A stretch of 14,261 bases of DNA from an uncultured Ruminococcus sp. GTDB lineage: Bacteria > Bacillota > Clostridia > Oscillospirales > Ruminococcaceae. Shown piece by piece: positions 7,861-14,221 of this stretch; the first letter of the stretch is position 1, and each line of letters starts with the position of its first letter. The position numbers and the translations under genes were made by a program. The notes under the pieces are model-generated. The model did no database searches, was not told the origin of the DNA, and saw only the letters and a list, made by a program, of their open reading frames with translations. The stretch is taken from contig CAMNFW010000028.1 of the NCBI GenBank assembly GCA_946537565.1, forward strand, positions 1-14,261, written 5' to 3'.

Positions 7861-9938
7861 TTTTTCAGCTCTCTTTCATAGCCGCAGCCTTCGCTTTCAC
7901 ATATCAGCTTTCCGGACTTGCCTCCCTTGTTGAAAAGCGTCTTTCCGCAGACAGGACAACTCTCAGCTGTCGGCACATTCCATGTCATAAAGCTGCATTC
8001 AGGATATCCCTCGCAGCCGTAAAAGCTTCTGCCCTTCTTTGATTTTTTCAGCAGCATTTTCTTGCCGCATCTCGGACAGCTGCCCTCAGTTTCAGTGACG
8101 ATCTTCTTTGTATTTGAACACTCCGGAAAGCCGGGACAAGCCAGGAATTTACCGTATCTGCCATACTTTATGACCATATTCTTTCCGCAAAGCTCGCAGA
8201 CCACATCAGTTTCCTCGTCCGGAACTTTAACTCTCTTGCCCTCCATAGCTGTCTCAGCCTTTGTAAGGGTAGCGGCAAAATCATCATAAAACTCATGCAG
8301 AGTGCTGACCCAGTTTTTTGTGCCGTTTTCCACTGCGTCCAGGTCATTTTCCATATCGGCAGTGAATTTGGCATCAACTATCTTTTTGAAATGCTCCTTC
8401 ATCAGCTCTGTTATTACCTCACCTAAACTGGTGGGCTTAAGCTGTTTTCCCTCATGCTCAACATACTGACGGGCAGTAATAGTTGTGATCGTCGGCGCAT
8501 AAGTACTTGGTCTGCCAATACCGTTTTCTTCAAGAGCCTTTATCAGTGAAGCCTCTGTATATCTCGGCGGCGGCTGGGTAAAATGCTGATTTCCGGTGAT
8601 AGATCTCAGCTTAAGGATATCATCCTTTTTCAGCTCCGGCAGCATTTTTTTGTTTTCCTTTTCACCGTCAGTCGCTTCTACATAAAGCTTCATGAATCCG
8701 TCAAATTTCACGGAATATCCCGAAGCTCTGAAAGTACAGCCATTGGCTTCTATATCAGCTGAAACAGTATCCAGCAGTGCATTTGCCATCTGGCTGGCGA
8801 TAAATCTCTCCCAGATAAGCTTATAAAGCTTGAACTGATCCGGTGTAAGGCTGGACTTTACTCTGTCAGGCGTTAGCTCAGGAGTTGAAGGACGTATCGC
8901 CTCATGAGCATCCTGGGCATTGCTTTTCGACTTGAAAGTCCTGGGTTTTTCAGGAAGATATTCCTGACCGTAAACTGTTCCGATGTAGCTGGCAGCAGCT
9001 GCTTTTGCCTCATCGGATATTCTCAGGCTGTCGGTTCTCATATATGTGATAAGACCTACAGCTCCCACGCCCTGAACGTCAACACCTTCATAAAGCTCCT
9101 GTGCAGCTTTCATTGTACGCTTTGCACTGAAGCTCAGCTTTCTGGAAGCCTCCTGCTGCATTGTAGAGGTTATGAAAGGCGGAGCAGGCTGTTTTTTTGT
9201 GACTCTCTTTTTCACTGAGGTCACGATATATTCCGCACCTTCAAGCCTTTTAAGCAGTCCGTCTGCCTCAGCCTGATTCGGTATCTCCAGCTTATTTCCG
9301 TCCACAGCCACAAGTGATGCATCAAATATTTTTCTCGAACCTGGTGCCGAGAACTTCGCATCTATCGACCAGTACTCCTTCGGCACAAAGCTTCTTATCT
9401 CGTTTTCACGGTCAACCACAAGCCGTACTGCAACTGTCTGCACTCTTCCGGCTGAAAGTCCCCTTTTGACTTTTTTCCAGAGAAACGGACTGAGCTTATA
9501 TCCAACCAGTCTGTCAAGTATTCTTCTTGCCTGCTGTGCATTGACCAGGTCGATATCTATTTTATGGGGGTGACTCATACCATTCTGTACACCGGTCTTG
9601 GTTATCTCATTGAAGGCAACTCTGTTGTTGTCGTTCATATCCAGCTTGAGCATCTGGGCGATATGCCAGGATATAGCCTCTCCTTCACGGTCAGGGTCGG
9701 TAGCAAGATATATTTTATCTGACTTTTTTGCCCTCTTTTTTAGATCCTTTATTACATCTTCCTTGCCCTTCATATCAGTATACTGAGGCTGAAAATCATG
9801 CTCCGTATCAACGCCCAGCTTTGATTTCGGAAGGTCACGGATATGTCCCATAGAAGCGACTACCTCATAGCCTGCACCAAGATACTTCTGTATAGTTTTG
9901 GCTTTAGCCGGTGACTCTACTATTACTAAATCTGACAT
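7857..9938 (-). CDS. topA: DNA topoisomerase I (type IA)
   Basis: This 693-residue enzyme relaxes negative supercoils. The N-terminal TOPRIM domain has the catalytic E8 (VESPAKAKTI) and DPDREGE at 81-87. GLSAGRVQ lies at 160-167. The active-site tyrosine is Y299 in GLITYMRTDS. PPPRYTEASLIKALEENGIGRPSTYA at about 457-481 is the usual core motif. The C-terminus carries three four-cysteine zinc ribbons: C581/C584/C601/C607, C621/C624/C642/C648 and C661/C664/C680/C685. All the cysteines expected are present. The start ATG at 9938 gives the standard MSDLVIVESPAKAKTI N-terminus, with an AAGGGGA about 9 nt upstream. It starts 17 nt after dprA ends and overlaps trmFO by 4 nt. Confidence 0.98.
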   Translation of the reverse strand: MSDLVIVESPAKAKTIQKYLGAGYEVVASMGHIRDLPKSKLGVDTEHDFQPQYTDMKGKEDVIKDLKKRAKKSDKIYLATDPDREGEAISWHIAQMLKLDMNDNNRVAFNEITKTGVQNGMSHPHKIDIDLVNAQQARRILDRLVGYKLSPFLWKKVKRGLSAGRVQTVAVRLVVDRENEIRSFVPKEYWSIDAKFSAPGSRKIFDASLVAVDGNKLEIPNQAEADGLLKRLEGAEYIVTSVKKRVTKKQPAPPFITSTMQQEASRKLSFSAKRTMKAAQELYEGVDVQGVGAVGLITYMRTDSLRISDEAKAAAASYIGTVYGQEYLPEKPRTFKSKSNAQDAHEAIRPSTPELTPDRVKSSLTPDQFKLYKLIWERFIASQMANALLDTVSADIEANGCTFRASGYSVKFDGFMKLYVEATDGEKENKKMLPELKKDDILKLRSITGNQHFTQPPPRYTEASLIKALEENGIGRPSTYAPTITTITARQYVEHEGKQLKPTSLGEVITELMKEHFKKIVDAKFTADMENDLDAVENGTKNWVSTLHEFYDDFAATLTKAETAMEGKRVKVPDEETDVVCELCGKNMVIKYGRYGKFLACPGFPECSNTKKIVTETEGSCPRCGKKMLLKKSKKGRSFYGCEGYPECSFMTWNVPTAESCPVCGKTLFNKGGKSGKLICESEGCGYERELKK

Positions 9939-9955
9939 TTACTGTAATCCCCTTA

Positions 9956-11227
9956 TCACTTTATTCTGTACATTTTTCCTGGCAGAGAGGTGATAGATCC
10001 CATGATCTCCAGCTCTGTCAGCTCCATCATCAGCGTGACCGCATCAGTGCCCACAGCCTCCGCCAGCAGATCTGCATGAAGTTCGCCTTTGCTGAGACTG
10101 TTAATGATCTTCTGCTGTATATCTGTAAGTCCGGAATAGTCTTTGTTAGTCTCAGCAGCTTTCTCAGCATCATCATTCACAATTACAGCCGGCTCCTCAT
10201 GAGCTGCTTCGGCAGCAGGTTCTGTCTCTTCATCTGAGGCTAACTCCGTCTGATCAGGTTCTGATATATCATCAATTACCTCATCTGTTTCATTTTCGAT
10301 ATCTGTTTCATATCCACTGTCATATTCATCTTCCGAAACACACTGAACAATAGGGTCTGTCTTCAATGACCTTATTAGCTCGCTTATACTGTATATCGGC
10401 TCTGCACCTTCACTGAGCATCATGATATTTCCTGCATATGCCGGACTGAGGATATTTGCCGGCGGAAGACAATATACACTTCTGCCCTCTTCAATTCCAA
10501 TGTTGGCTGTTACAAGAGAACCGCTCTTCTCAGATGCTTCTATTATTATAATACCGTGAGAAAGTCCTGCAAGTATCCTGTTCCTTATCGGGAAATATCC
10601 GGGTTTCGGGGATGTTCCCGGCGGAAATTCTGATATAAAAACTCCTCCGCTGTTCAGCACTGCATCACGATACTTCTCATTCTCCCTGGGATAGTTGTAA
10701 TCGATTCCGCAGCCAAGTATACAAGCTGTGGGAGAATTCTGCGATACTGCCGCAAGATGAGCGGTAATATCTGTTCCAACAGCAAATCCGCTGACTATTA
10801 ATATTCCCGCAGATACAAGCTCACGGCAGATCTTGTCACACACAAAAAGTCCATATTCAGAAGTTTTTCTCGCTCCAACTACCGCTGCTGCGACTCTTCC
10901 CCTGAAACAGCCGATATTTCCCTTGTAATACAGCACTGCCGGCGGACAGCTCAAAAGCTTAAGCATTGCCGGATATTCCGGACTTTCATAGCATATTATA
11001 CCTATACCCTTTTTGCGGTACTCGCTGATAAGCTTGTCACAATAAGAAAGATCATCAGTTGCAAGCCTTTTCTGCTCTGCACTTGAAAGATGCAAGCGTT
11101 CAGAGCCAGCAGTAAGAGCCCTGTATGCGTTTTCAGCTGAGGAATAATAATTCACAAATCCCCATATCTTCCTGCTGTTTCCGGCAAATACAAGCGAAAG
11201 CCAGAGCCAGTATCTTAGCTTGTTCAT
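9956..11227 (-). CDS. dprA: DprA, DNA-processing / RecA-loading protein with long acidic linker
   Basis: DprA binds incoming single-stranded DNA during natural transformation and loads RecA; it is also present in many bacteria not known to be competent. The 423-residue product has the Rossmann-type core at about 75-290, with VVGARKTSEYG (116-126), SGFAVGTDITAH (146-157), GCGIDYNYP (172-180) and PIRNRILAGLSHG...SGSLVTA (213-241). A C-terminal winged-helix-like domain spans about 365-423. Between them, residues about 298-362 are a low-complexity stretch with roughly 27 Asp/Glu and almost no basic residues. That linker makes the protein longer than the usual 280-370 residues. The ATG start at 11227 has AGAAGGGCGG about 7 nt upstream. 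It is first of the dprA-topA-trmFO trio, 55 nt after the methyltransferase gene. Confidence 0.95.
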   Translation of the reverse strand: MNKLRYWLWLSLVFAGNSRKIWGFVNYYSSAENAYRALTAGSERLHLSSAEQKRLATDDLSYCDKLISEYRKKGIGIICYESPEYPAMLKLLSCPPAVLYYKGNIGCFRGRVAAAVVGARKTSEYGLFVCDKICRELVSAGILIVSGFAVGTDITAHLAAVSQNSPTACILGCGIDYNYPRENEKYRDAVLNSGGVFISEFPPGTSPKPGYFPIRNRILAGLSHGIIIIEASEKSGSLVTANIGIEEGRSVYCLPPANILSPAYAGNIMMLSEGAEPIYSISELIRSLKTDPIVQCVSEDEYDSGYETDIENETDEVIDDISEPDQTELASDEETEPAAEAAHEEPAVIVNDDAEKAAETNKDYSGLTDIQQKIINSLSKGELHADLLAEAVGTDAVTLMMELTELEIMGSITSLPGKMYRIK

Positions 11228-11282
11228 ATATATACCGCCCTTCTGATAGTTATGCCAATGTATATACTAATATATGGAGCAG

Positions 11283-12065
11283 TCACTTTTTAAGCTCCCA
11301 CATGATAATTCCTGCTGCCATTGCTGCATTCAGTGAGTTTATAGTGCCATTCATCGGTATGGTTATCCTTCTGTCACATCTCTGAGATATTTCCTTTGGA
11401 AGACCGCTGCCCTCATTGCCGATAAATACAGCCTGACAGCCGGTGAATCCACAGCTATTGATACTCTCAGCATTCTTGTCGATCACCGAAGCCGCAGTTT
11501 CTGCACCTCCGTTTTTCAGAAGTGCAAAGAGCCTTTCAGTGTCATTTTCTATCATTATCCTTGTGCGGAAAACCGAGCCCATCGTTGAACGTATGACCTT
11601 CGGATTGTAAAGATCACAGCTTCCGGAGAGTATCAGACCGTCAATGCCAAGCGCATCGGCTGTTCTTATTATCATGCCCATATTTCCTGGGTCCTGCAAG
11701 CCGTAAAGCACGATATATCTGCCGTTTTCCGTGAACTGTATCTGTCTGCGGACTGGTATCCGGCAAATGGCAAATATACCCTGTGTAGTTCCTGTGGAAG
11801 AGATCCTGCTTCCAAGTTCATTTGAAATAACAAATATCTTTGCATTCCTCAAATCAGCCTGTAAAAGAAGCTCCTCCGCTTTTTCCCTTGCTGAAACAGT
11901 GACCAGCAGATGAGTTATACCGCTGTCCTCCTTTAATGCGTCCTCAGCTATACGCATTCCCTCCAACACGAATAAGCCGTACTCAGACCTTTCTTTTTTC
12001 GAGGAAGAAAGCTTCTGATACAGCTTGATCACGGGATTATCCTTTGATGTTATAATATTTTCCAA
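11283..12065 (-). CDS. SpoU/TrmH-family RNA 2'-O-methyltransferase
   Basis: This SPOUT-fold enzyme of about 260 residues transfers a methyl group from SAM to a ribose 2'-OH of rRNA or tRNA; the target is not known from sequence. The N-terminal substrate-binding domain contains SKDNPVIKLYQKL and GLFVLEG. The three SpoU motifs follow: LQDPGNMGMIIRTADALGI (motif 1, with the conserved Asn and Arg), FIGNEGSGL (motif 2) and IPMNGTINSLNAAMAAGI (motif 3). It resembles the YsgA/RlmB-like proteins often found near infC-rpmI-rplT or pheST. The start is uncertain: the frame is open to a GTG at 12077, but that codon sits inside the GGAGG at 12081-12077. The TTG at 12065 is 11 nt from GGAGG and gives a normal-looking N-terminus, so it is preferred. 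It follows the rplT terminator and probably heads the downstream gene run. Confidence 0.9.
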   Translation of the reverse strand: MENIITSKDNPVIKLYQKLSSSKKERSEYGLFVLEGMRIAEDALKEDSGITHLLVTVSAREKAEELLLQADLRNAKIFVISNELGSRISSTGTTQGIFAICRIPVRRQIQFTENGRYIVLYGLQDPGNMGMIIRTADALGIDGLILSGSCDLYNPKVIRSTMGSVFRTRIMIENDTERLFALLKNGGAETAASVIDKNAESINSCGFTGCQAVFIGNEGSGLPKEISQRCDRRITIPMNGTINSLNAAMAAGIIMWELKK

Positions 12066-12120
12066 AAGTATCTGCACCTCCGCAAGTAGTAGAGATAACC
12101 CAGAGGTTAGAATATCAAAA

Positions 12121-12174
12121 TGCAGGAGACTGCGCCTGGATCCCGCTTTTTAAAGATAAGGCACATCTCCTGCA
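12121..12174 (-). other. Long hairpin between rplT terminator and the SpoU methyltransferase gene
   Basis: Read on the minus strand, TGCAGGAGA (12174-12166) pairs perfectly with TCTCCTGCA (12129-12121). Inside it, TGTGCC (12165-12160) pairs with GGCGCA (12036+95 to +100, i.e. 12136-12131) with one G-U pair and one bulged G, giving about 15 bp around a 23-nt loop. The wobble pair would be a C-A mismatch on the plus strand, which favours a minus-strand RNA. The stem is followed by TTTTGATATT, so it could be a weak second terminator, an mRNA 5' structure or a processing site. Function is inferred only. Confidence 0.5.
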
Positions 12175-12208
12175 AAAAACACGCCCTTTATAATATCAAG
12201 AGCGTGTT
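12174..12208 (-). terminator. Intrinsic terminator of the infC-rpmI-rplT operon
   Basis: On the minus strand, AACACGCTCTT (12208-12198) pairs with AAGGGCGTGTT (12188-12178), 11 bp with one T-G wobble, around a 9-nt loop. It is followed by a run of T (12179-12174). It begins 10 nt after the rplT stop codon. This is a classic Rho-independent terminator and separates the ribosomal-protein operon from the downstream gene run. Confidence 0.9.
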
Positions 12209-12218
12209 GAAATTCTGA

Positions 12219-12572
12219 TCAAAGAGCAGCCTTTGCCTTGTCAGCAATAGCTGTGAATCCAGCTGCATCGTTGATAGCGATCTCGGAGAGCATCTTTCTG
12301 TTGAGTGTGATGCCAGCCTTCTTGCAGCCGTTCATAAATGTGGAGTAATTCATACCGTTGAGCTTTGCAGCAGCGGAAATTCTTGTGATCCAGAGCTGTC
12401 TGAACTGTCTCTTTCTCTGCTTTCTTCCGATATAAGCATAGTTGCCGGACTTCATTACAGCCTGCTTAGCCATTTTGAAGTGCTTGCTCTTTGCACCAAA
12501 GTAGCCCTTAGCCAGCTTTAAAGTCTTATTTCTTCTCTTACGAGTCATCATCGCACCTTTAATACGTGCCAT
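12219..12572 (-). CDS. rplT: Ribosomal protein L20 (bL20)
   Basis: This 117-residue basic protein of the large ribosomal subunit is essential for early 50S assembly. In several bacteria it is also the repressor of its own operon, through binding the mRNA leader. The sequence is family-typical throughout: [26 protein letters not shown] at the start, then [22 protein letters not shown] in the middle, and [19 protein letters not shown] near the end. The ATG at 12572 is preceded by GGAGG with good spacing. It is the last gene of infC-rpmI-rplT and is followed at once by a strong terminator. Confidence 0.98.
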   Translation of the reverse strand: MARIKGAMMTRKRRNKTLKLAKGYFGAKSKHFKMAKQAVMKSGNYAYIGRKQRKRQFRQLWITRISAAAKLNGMNYSTFMNGCKKAGITLNRKMLSEIAINDAAGFTAIADKAKAAL

Positions 12573-12615
12573 AGTCTTTTACCTCCAGAATATTATTATT
12601 TTCAAAAAATCGGTT

Positions 12616-12647
12616 TCTCTGATATGATATATCCCAATGATCAGAGA
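12616..12647 (-). other. Hairpin at the rpmI-rplT junction
   Basis: On the minus strand TCTCTGAT (12647-12640) pairs perfectly with ATCAGAGA (12623-12616). The first arm contains the rpmI stop codon. A run of six T (12609-12604) follows after a 6-nt gap, so it could be a leaky attenuator or a processing/stability element. The distance to the T run is longer than usual for a terminator. Confidence 0.45.
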
Positions 12648-12844
12648 TATGGAACGAGCTTCTTGATAGTAGGAGCATTTGCGCTGCCTGCAAGACCTGC
12701 ATTTCGTGCGATTCTCTTGCGCTTAGTGTCCTTCTGAGTAAGTCTGTGTCTCTTATTGGTGTGCTGATACTTTACCTTGCCAGTACCTGTAACCTTAAAG
12801 CGCTTCTTTGCACCTGAGTGTGTTTTAACCTTGACCTTTGCCAT
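12641..12844 (-). CDS. rpmI: Ribosomal protein L35 (bL35)
   Basis: This small, very basic large-subunit protein has 67 residues. The N-terminus [25 protein letters not shown] and the central [17 protein letters not shown] are diagnostic of bL35. The ATG at 12844 follows a strong AAGGAGG with 8 nt spacing. It lies in the invariant middle position of infC-rpmI-rplT, with a short hairpin on each side that may affect relative expression of the three proteins. Confidence 0.98.
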   Translation of the reverse strand: MAKVKVKTHSGAKKRFKVTGTGKVKYQHTNKRHRLTQKDTKRKRIARNAGLAGSANAPTIKKLVPYL

Positions 12845-12864
12845 TTTATGATCCTCCTTAATCT

Positions 12865-12884
12865 TAAGAACAGCCTGGTTCTTA
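12865..12884 (-). other. Hairpin at the infC-rpmI junction
   Basis: On the minus strand TAAGAAC (12884-12878) pairs perfectly with GTTCTTA (12871-12865) around the 6-nt loop CAGGCT. The first three bases are the infC stop codon, and the element ends 7 nt before the rpmI AGGAGG. There is no T run, so it is not a terminator. Its AGAAC/GTTCT core is the same as that of a hairpin in the infC leader. Confidence 0.45.
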
Positions 12885-13400
12885 CTTATTAGCTTTGGGG
12901 TTCACGAACATTACAATGCTGCGGCCCTCCATTTTAGCTGGCTTATCCACTGCGCCGAACTCTGAAACTGCTTCCTTGAAACGAACCAGCAGCTCATCAC
13001 CCAGCTCAGGGTGAGCAATTGCTCTTTTACGGAATCTGACAGAGACCTTGAGCTTATCGCCGCCCTTCAGGAACCCTATAGCCTGATTCACCTTTGTGTC
13101 AAAGTCGTGGGTATCAATATTTGAGAACATTCTTATCTCCTTGATAGAGACGACCTTTTGATTCTTTTTCGCTTCCTTTTCACGCTTTGCCTGCTCAAAG
13201 CAATACTTTCCGTAGTCGAGAATCCTGCATACGGGCGGTGTTGCATTGGGAGCGATCTTGACCAGGTCGAGATCCTGTTCAAAGGCTAATTTCTGAGCTT
13301 CTTTTGCTGACATTACGCCGAGCTTTGTTCCGTCAGCGCCGATCAAGAGAACTTCCTTGTCTCTTATCTCTTCGTTGATCTGCAGTTCCTGTTTGCTAAT
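12882..13400 (-). CDS. infC: Translation initiation factor IF-3, apparent AUU start
   Basis: IF3 binds the 30S subunit, prevents premature joining of subunits and checks the start codon and initiator tRNA. From the chosen start it has 172 residues: an N domain (about 1-75) with [18 protein letters not shown] and [16 protein letters not shown], a Lys-rich linker (about 75-85), and a C domain (about 86-172) with [17 protein letters not shown] and a closing [12 protein letters not shown]. No ATG, GTG or well-placed TTG starts the conserved region. The ATT at 13400-13398 lies 9 nt after GGAGG (13414-13410). The TTG at 13406 is only 3 nt from it, and the ATG at 13463 lies upstream of the terminator hairpin and adds an unrelated hydrophobic tail. 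AUU starts are established for infC elsewhere and allow IF3 to repress itself. Confidence 0.95.
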   Translation of the reverse strand: MSKQELQINEEIRDKEVLLIGADGTKLGVMSAKEAQKLAFEQDLDLVKIAPNATPPVCRILDYGKYCFEQAKREKEAKKNQKVVSIKEIRMFSNIDTHDFDTKVNQAIGFLKGGDKLKVSVRFRKRAIAHPELGDELLVRFKEAVSEFGAVDKPAKMEGRSIVMFVNPKANK

Positions 13401-13414
13401 TTTCAAGCACCTCC
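13398..13414 (-). promoter_or_regulatory. infC ribosome binding site and AUU initiation codon
   Basis: GGAGGTG at 13414-13408 is followed after 7 nt by ATT AGC AAA at 13400. It is the only Shine-Dalgarno in the region, and of the possible starts only the ATT is at a normal distance. Because IF3 discriminates against AUU, such a start is expected to give negative autoregulation of infC translation. Confidence 0.7.
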
Positions 13415-13551
13415 AGCTAAATATTAAAACAAAAATGAGTGCAGATATCTCCGCACTCAACAATACACACTTTTGCCCTTTCGGGAAACTGTAATATTGA
13501 CCGTTTAAGCTTTGCCTGACGGTGAGAACGGGACAGTTCTGCTTTGTTTAC
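13415..13551 (-). promoter_or_regulatory. Structured leader of infC-rpmI-rplT, probable L20-type attenuator
   Basis: From the predicted transcription start (about 13551) the RNA runs about 137 nt to the infC ribosome binding site. It holds several elements: AGAAC/GTTCT hairpin with a 6-nt loop (13540-13525), ACCGT/ACGGT stem (13523-13519 with 13504-13500), CCC-GAAA-GGG tetraloop hairpin (13485-13476), then a terminator hairpin. A structured leader ending in a terminator in front of infC is the layout of the L20 leader known in Firmicutes, where excess L20 causes early termination. Assignment to that family is from position, architecture and a remembered similarity around CAGAAC...CCCGTTCTCACC, not from a covariance search. 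Confidence 0.65.
13427..13458 (-). terminator. Attenuator terminator in the infC leader
   Basis: On the minus strand GAGTGCGGA (13458-13450) pairs with TATCTGCAC...C in a 9-bp stem with one G-U pair and a GATA loop, closing at 13437. TTTTTGTTTT (13435-13427, with one interruption) follows. It lies about 13 nt before the infC GGAGG, so it would stop transcription before any operon gene, as expected of a regulated attenuator. Confidence 0.8.
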
Positions 13552-13557
13552 TATGAT

Positions 13558-13586
13558 ATTATACTCCATTTCCCTGAGATTGTCAA
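13558..13586 (-). promoter_or_regulatory. Consensus sigma-A promoter of the infC operon
   Basis: The minus strand reads TTGACA (13586-13581), a 17-bp spacer, then TATAAT (13563-13558). Both hexamers match the housekeeping consensus exactly and the spacing is optimal. Transcription should start near 13551. It lies between spoIIR and the infC leader. Confidence 0.92.
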
Positions 13587-13618
13587 GAGGAGTATTGATT
13601 TTCGTTAAATGCAACAAA

Positions 13619-14221
13619 TTATCCCTGTCTTTTTGTCAGTTTTTTTAATTCTTCCCACAAAGCAAATTTCACCCGGTATTTCTCCGGCTTATTGAGTATA
13701 TCCATTTCCTCCGATGTAAAATACTCTTCAGCATCCTTATCGCTGGCTGCCGGTACACACAGCGGCGGATACATAACACACCACCAGTTATGTCCCTGTC
13801 CTGAGCCTATAACTATTCTCAATGCCCTGTAATTTCCTGCCGGCATCGTTATACTTCCATAAGACCGCTGATCAAAATACATATCCGTCAGCTGTGCAGT
13901 TACCGGTTTATTGCAGCCGCTGCTGCGGAGAGTTTTTTCAGCCAGCTCAATTATATCAGCCAGCTTTTCCTTTGCCTTTTCCTCAGCATCTTCAAGACTT
14001 TCCGCATCATCAAATATCCCGCTTTTCAGCAATGCGTCACGCACCTTAAGTTTAAGCTGCTGATCCTCCTCACTGTCTGAATCTGCAAGGATATGAAGCC
14101 TAAGCACGCTTTCACGAATATGCTCCAGACGTTTTCCCTCGTTTAAAATTGATCTTAAACCGCTTAAAAGCAAGGTTAGTATAAGGGCTGCTGCAAGTAT
14201 CTTTAATGTAAATTTTTTCAT
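13619..14221 (-). CDS. spoIIR: SpoIIR, stage II sporulation signalling protein
   Basis: In B. subtilis SpoIIR is made in the forespore, is secreted, and triggers SpoIIGA to process pro-sigma-E in the mother cell. This 200-residue protein has a basic N-terminus and a hydrophobic segment at about 5-25 (signal peptide or anchor). Two hallmark blocks follow: RLHILADSDSEEDQQLKLKVRDALL (41-65) and YGSITMPAGNYRALRIVIGSGQGHNWWCVMYPPLC (121-155). The frame is open a further 10 codons, but the ATG at 14221 has GAGG 8 nt upstream and starts directly at the signal sequence, while another ATG at 14227 is too close to that site. No terminator was seen between its stop and the infC promoter 32 nt away, so some readthrough into infC is possible. 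Its own promoter would lie outside the window. Confidence 0.95.
   Translation of the reverse strand: MKKFTLKILAAALILTLLLSGLRSILNEGKRLEHIRESVLRLHILADSDSEEDQQLKLKVRDALLKSGIFDDAESLEDAEEKAKEKLADIIELAEKTLRSSGCNKPVTAQLTDMYFDQRSYGSITMPAGNYRALRIVIGSGQGHNWWCVMYPPLCVPAASDKDAEEYFTSEEMDILNKPEKYRVKFALWEELKKLTKRQG

Noticed and set aside
11228..11282. AT-rich TATA-like repeats and TTGGCA upstream of dprA as a promoter
   Set aside because: A properly spaced -10 would overlap the dprA ribosome binding site and start codon; AT-rich sequence alone is not enough.
13401..13463. Longer infC reading frame starting at ATG 13463
   Set aside because: The ATG is not preceded by a ribosome binding site and the added residues run through the leader terminator and Shine-Dalgarno; they are hydrophobic and unlike IF3.
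13417..13617. 66-codon open frame on the minus strand across the infC promoter and leader
   Set aside because: It starts upstream of the -35 box, spans promoter and terminator, and has no recognisable protein character; the promoter would not transcribe its start.
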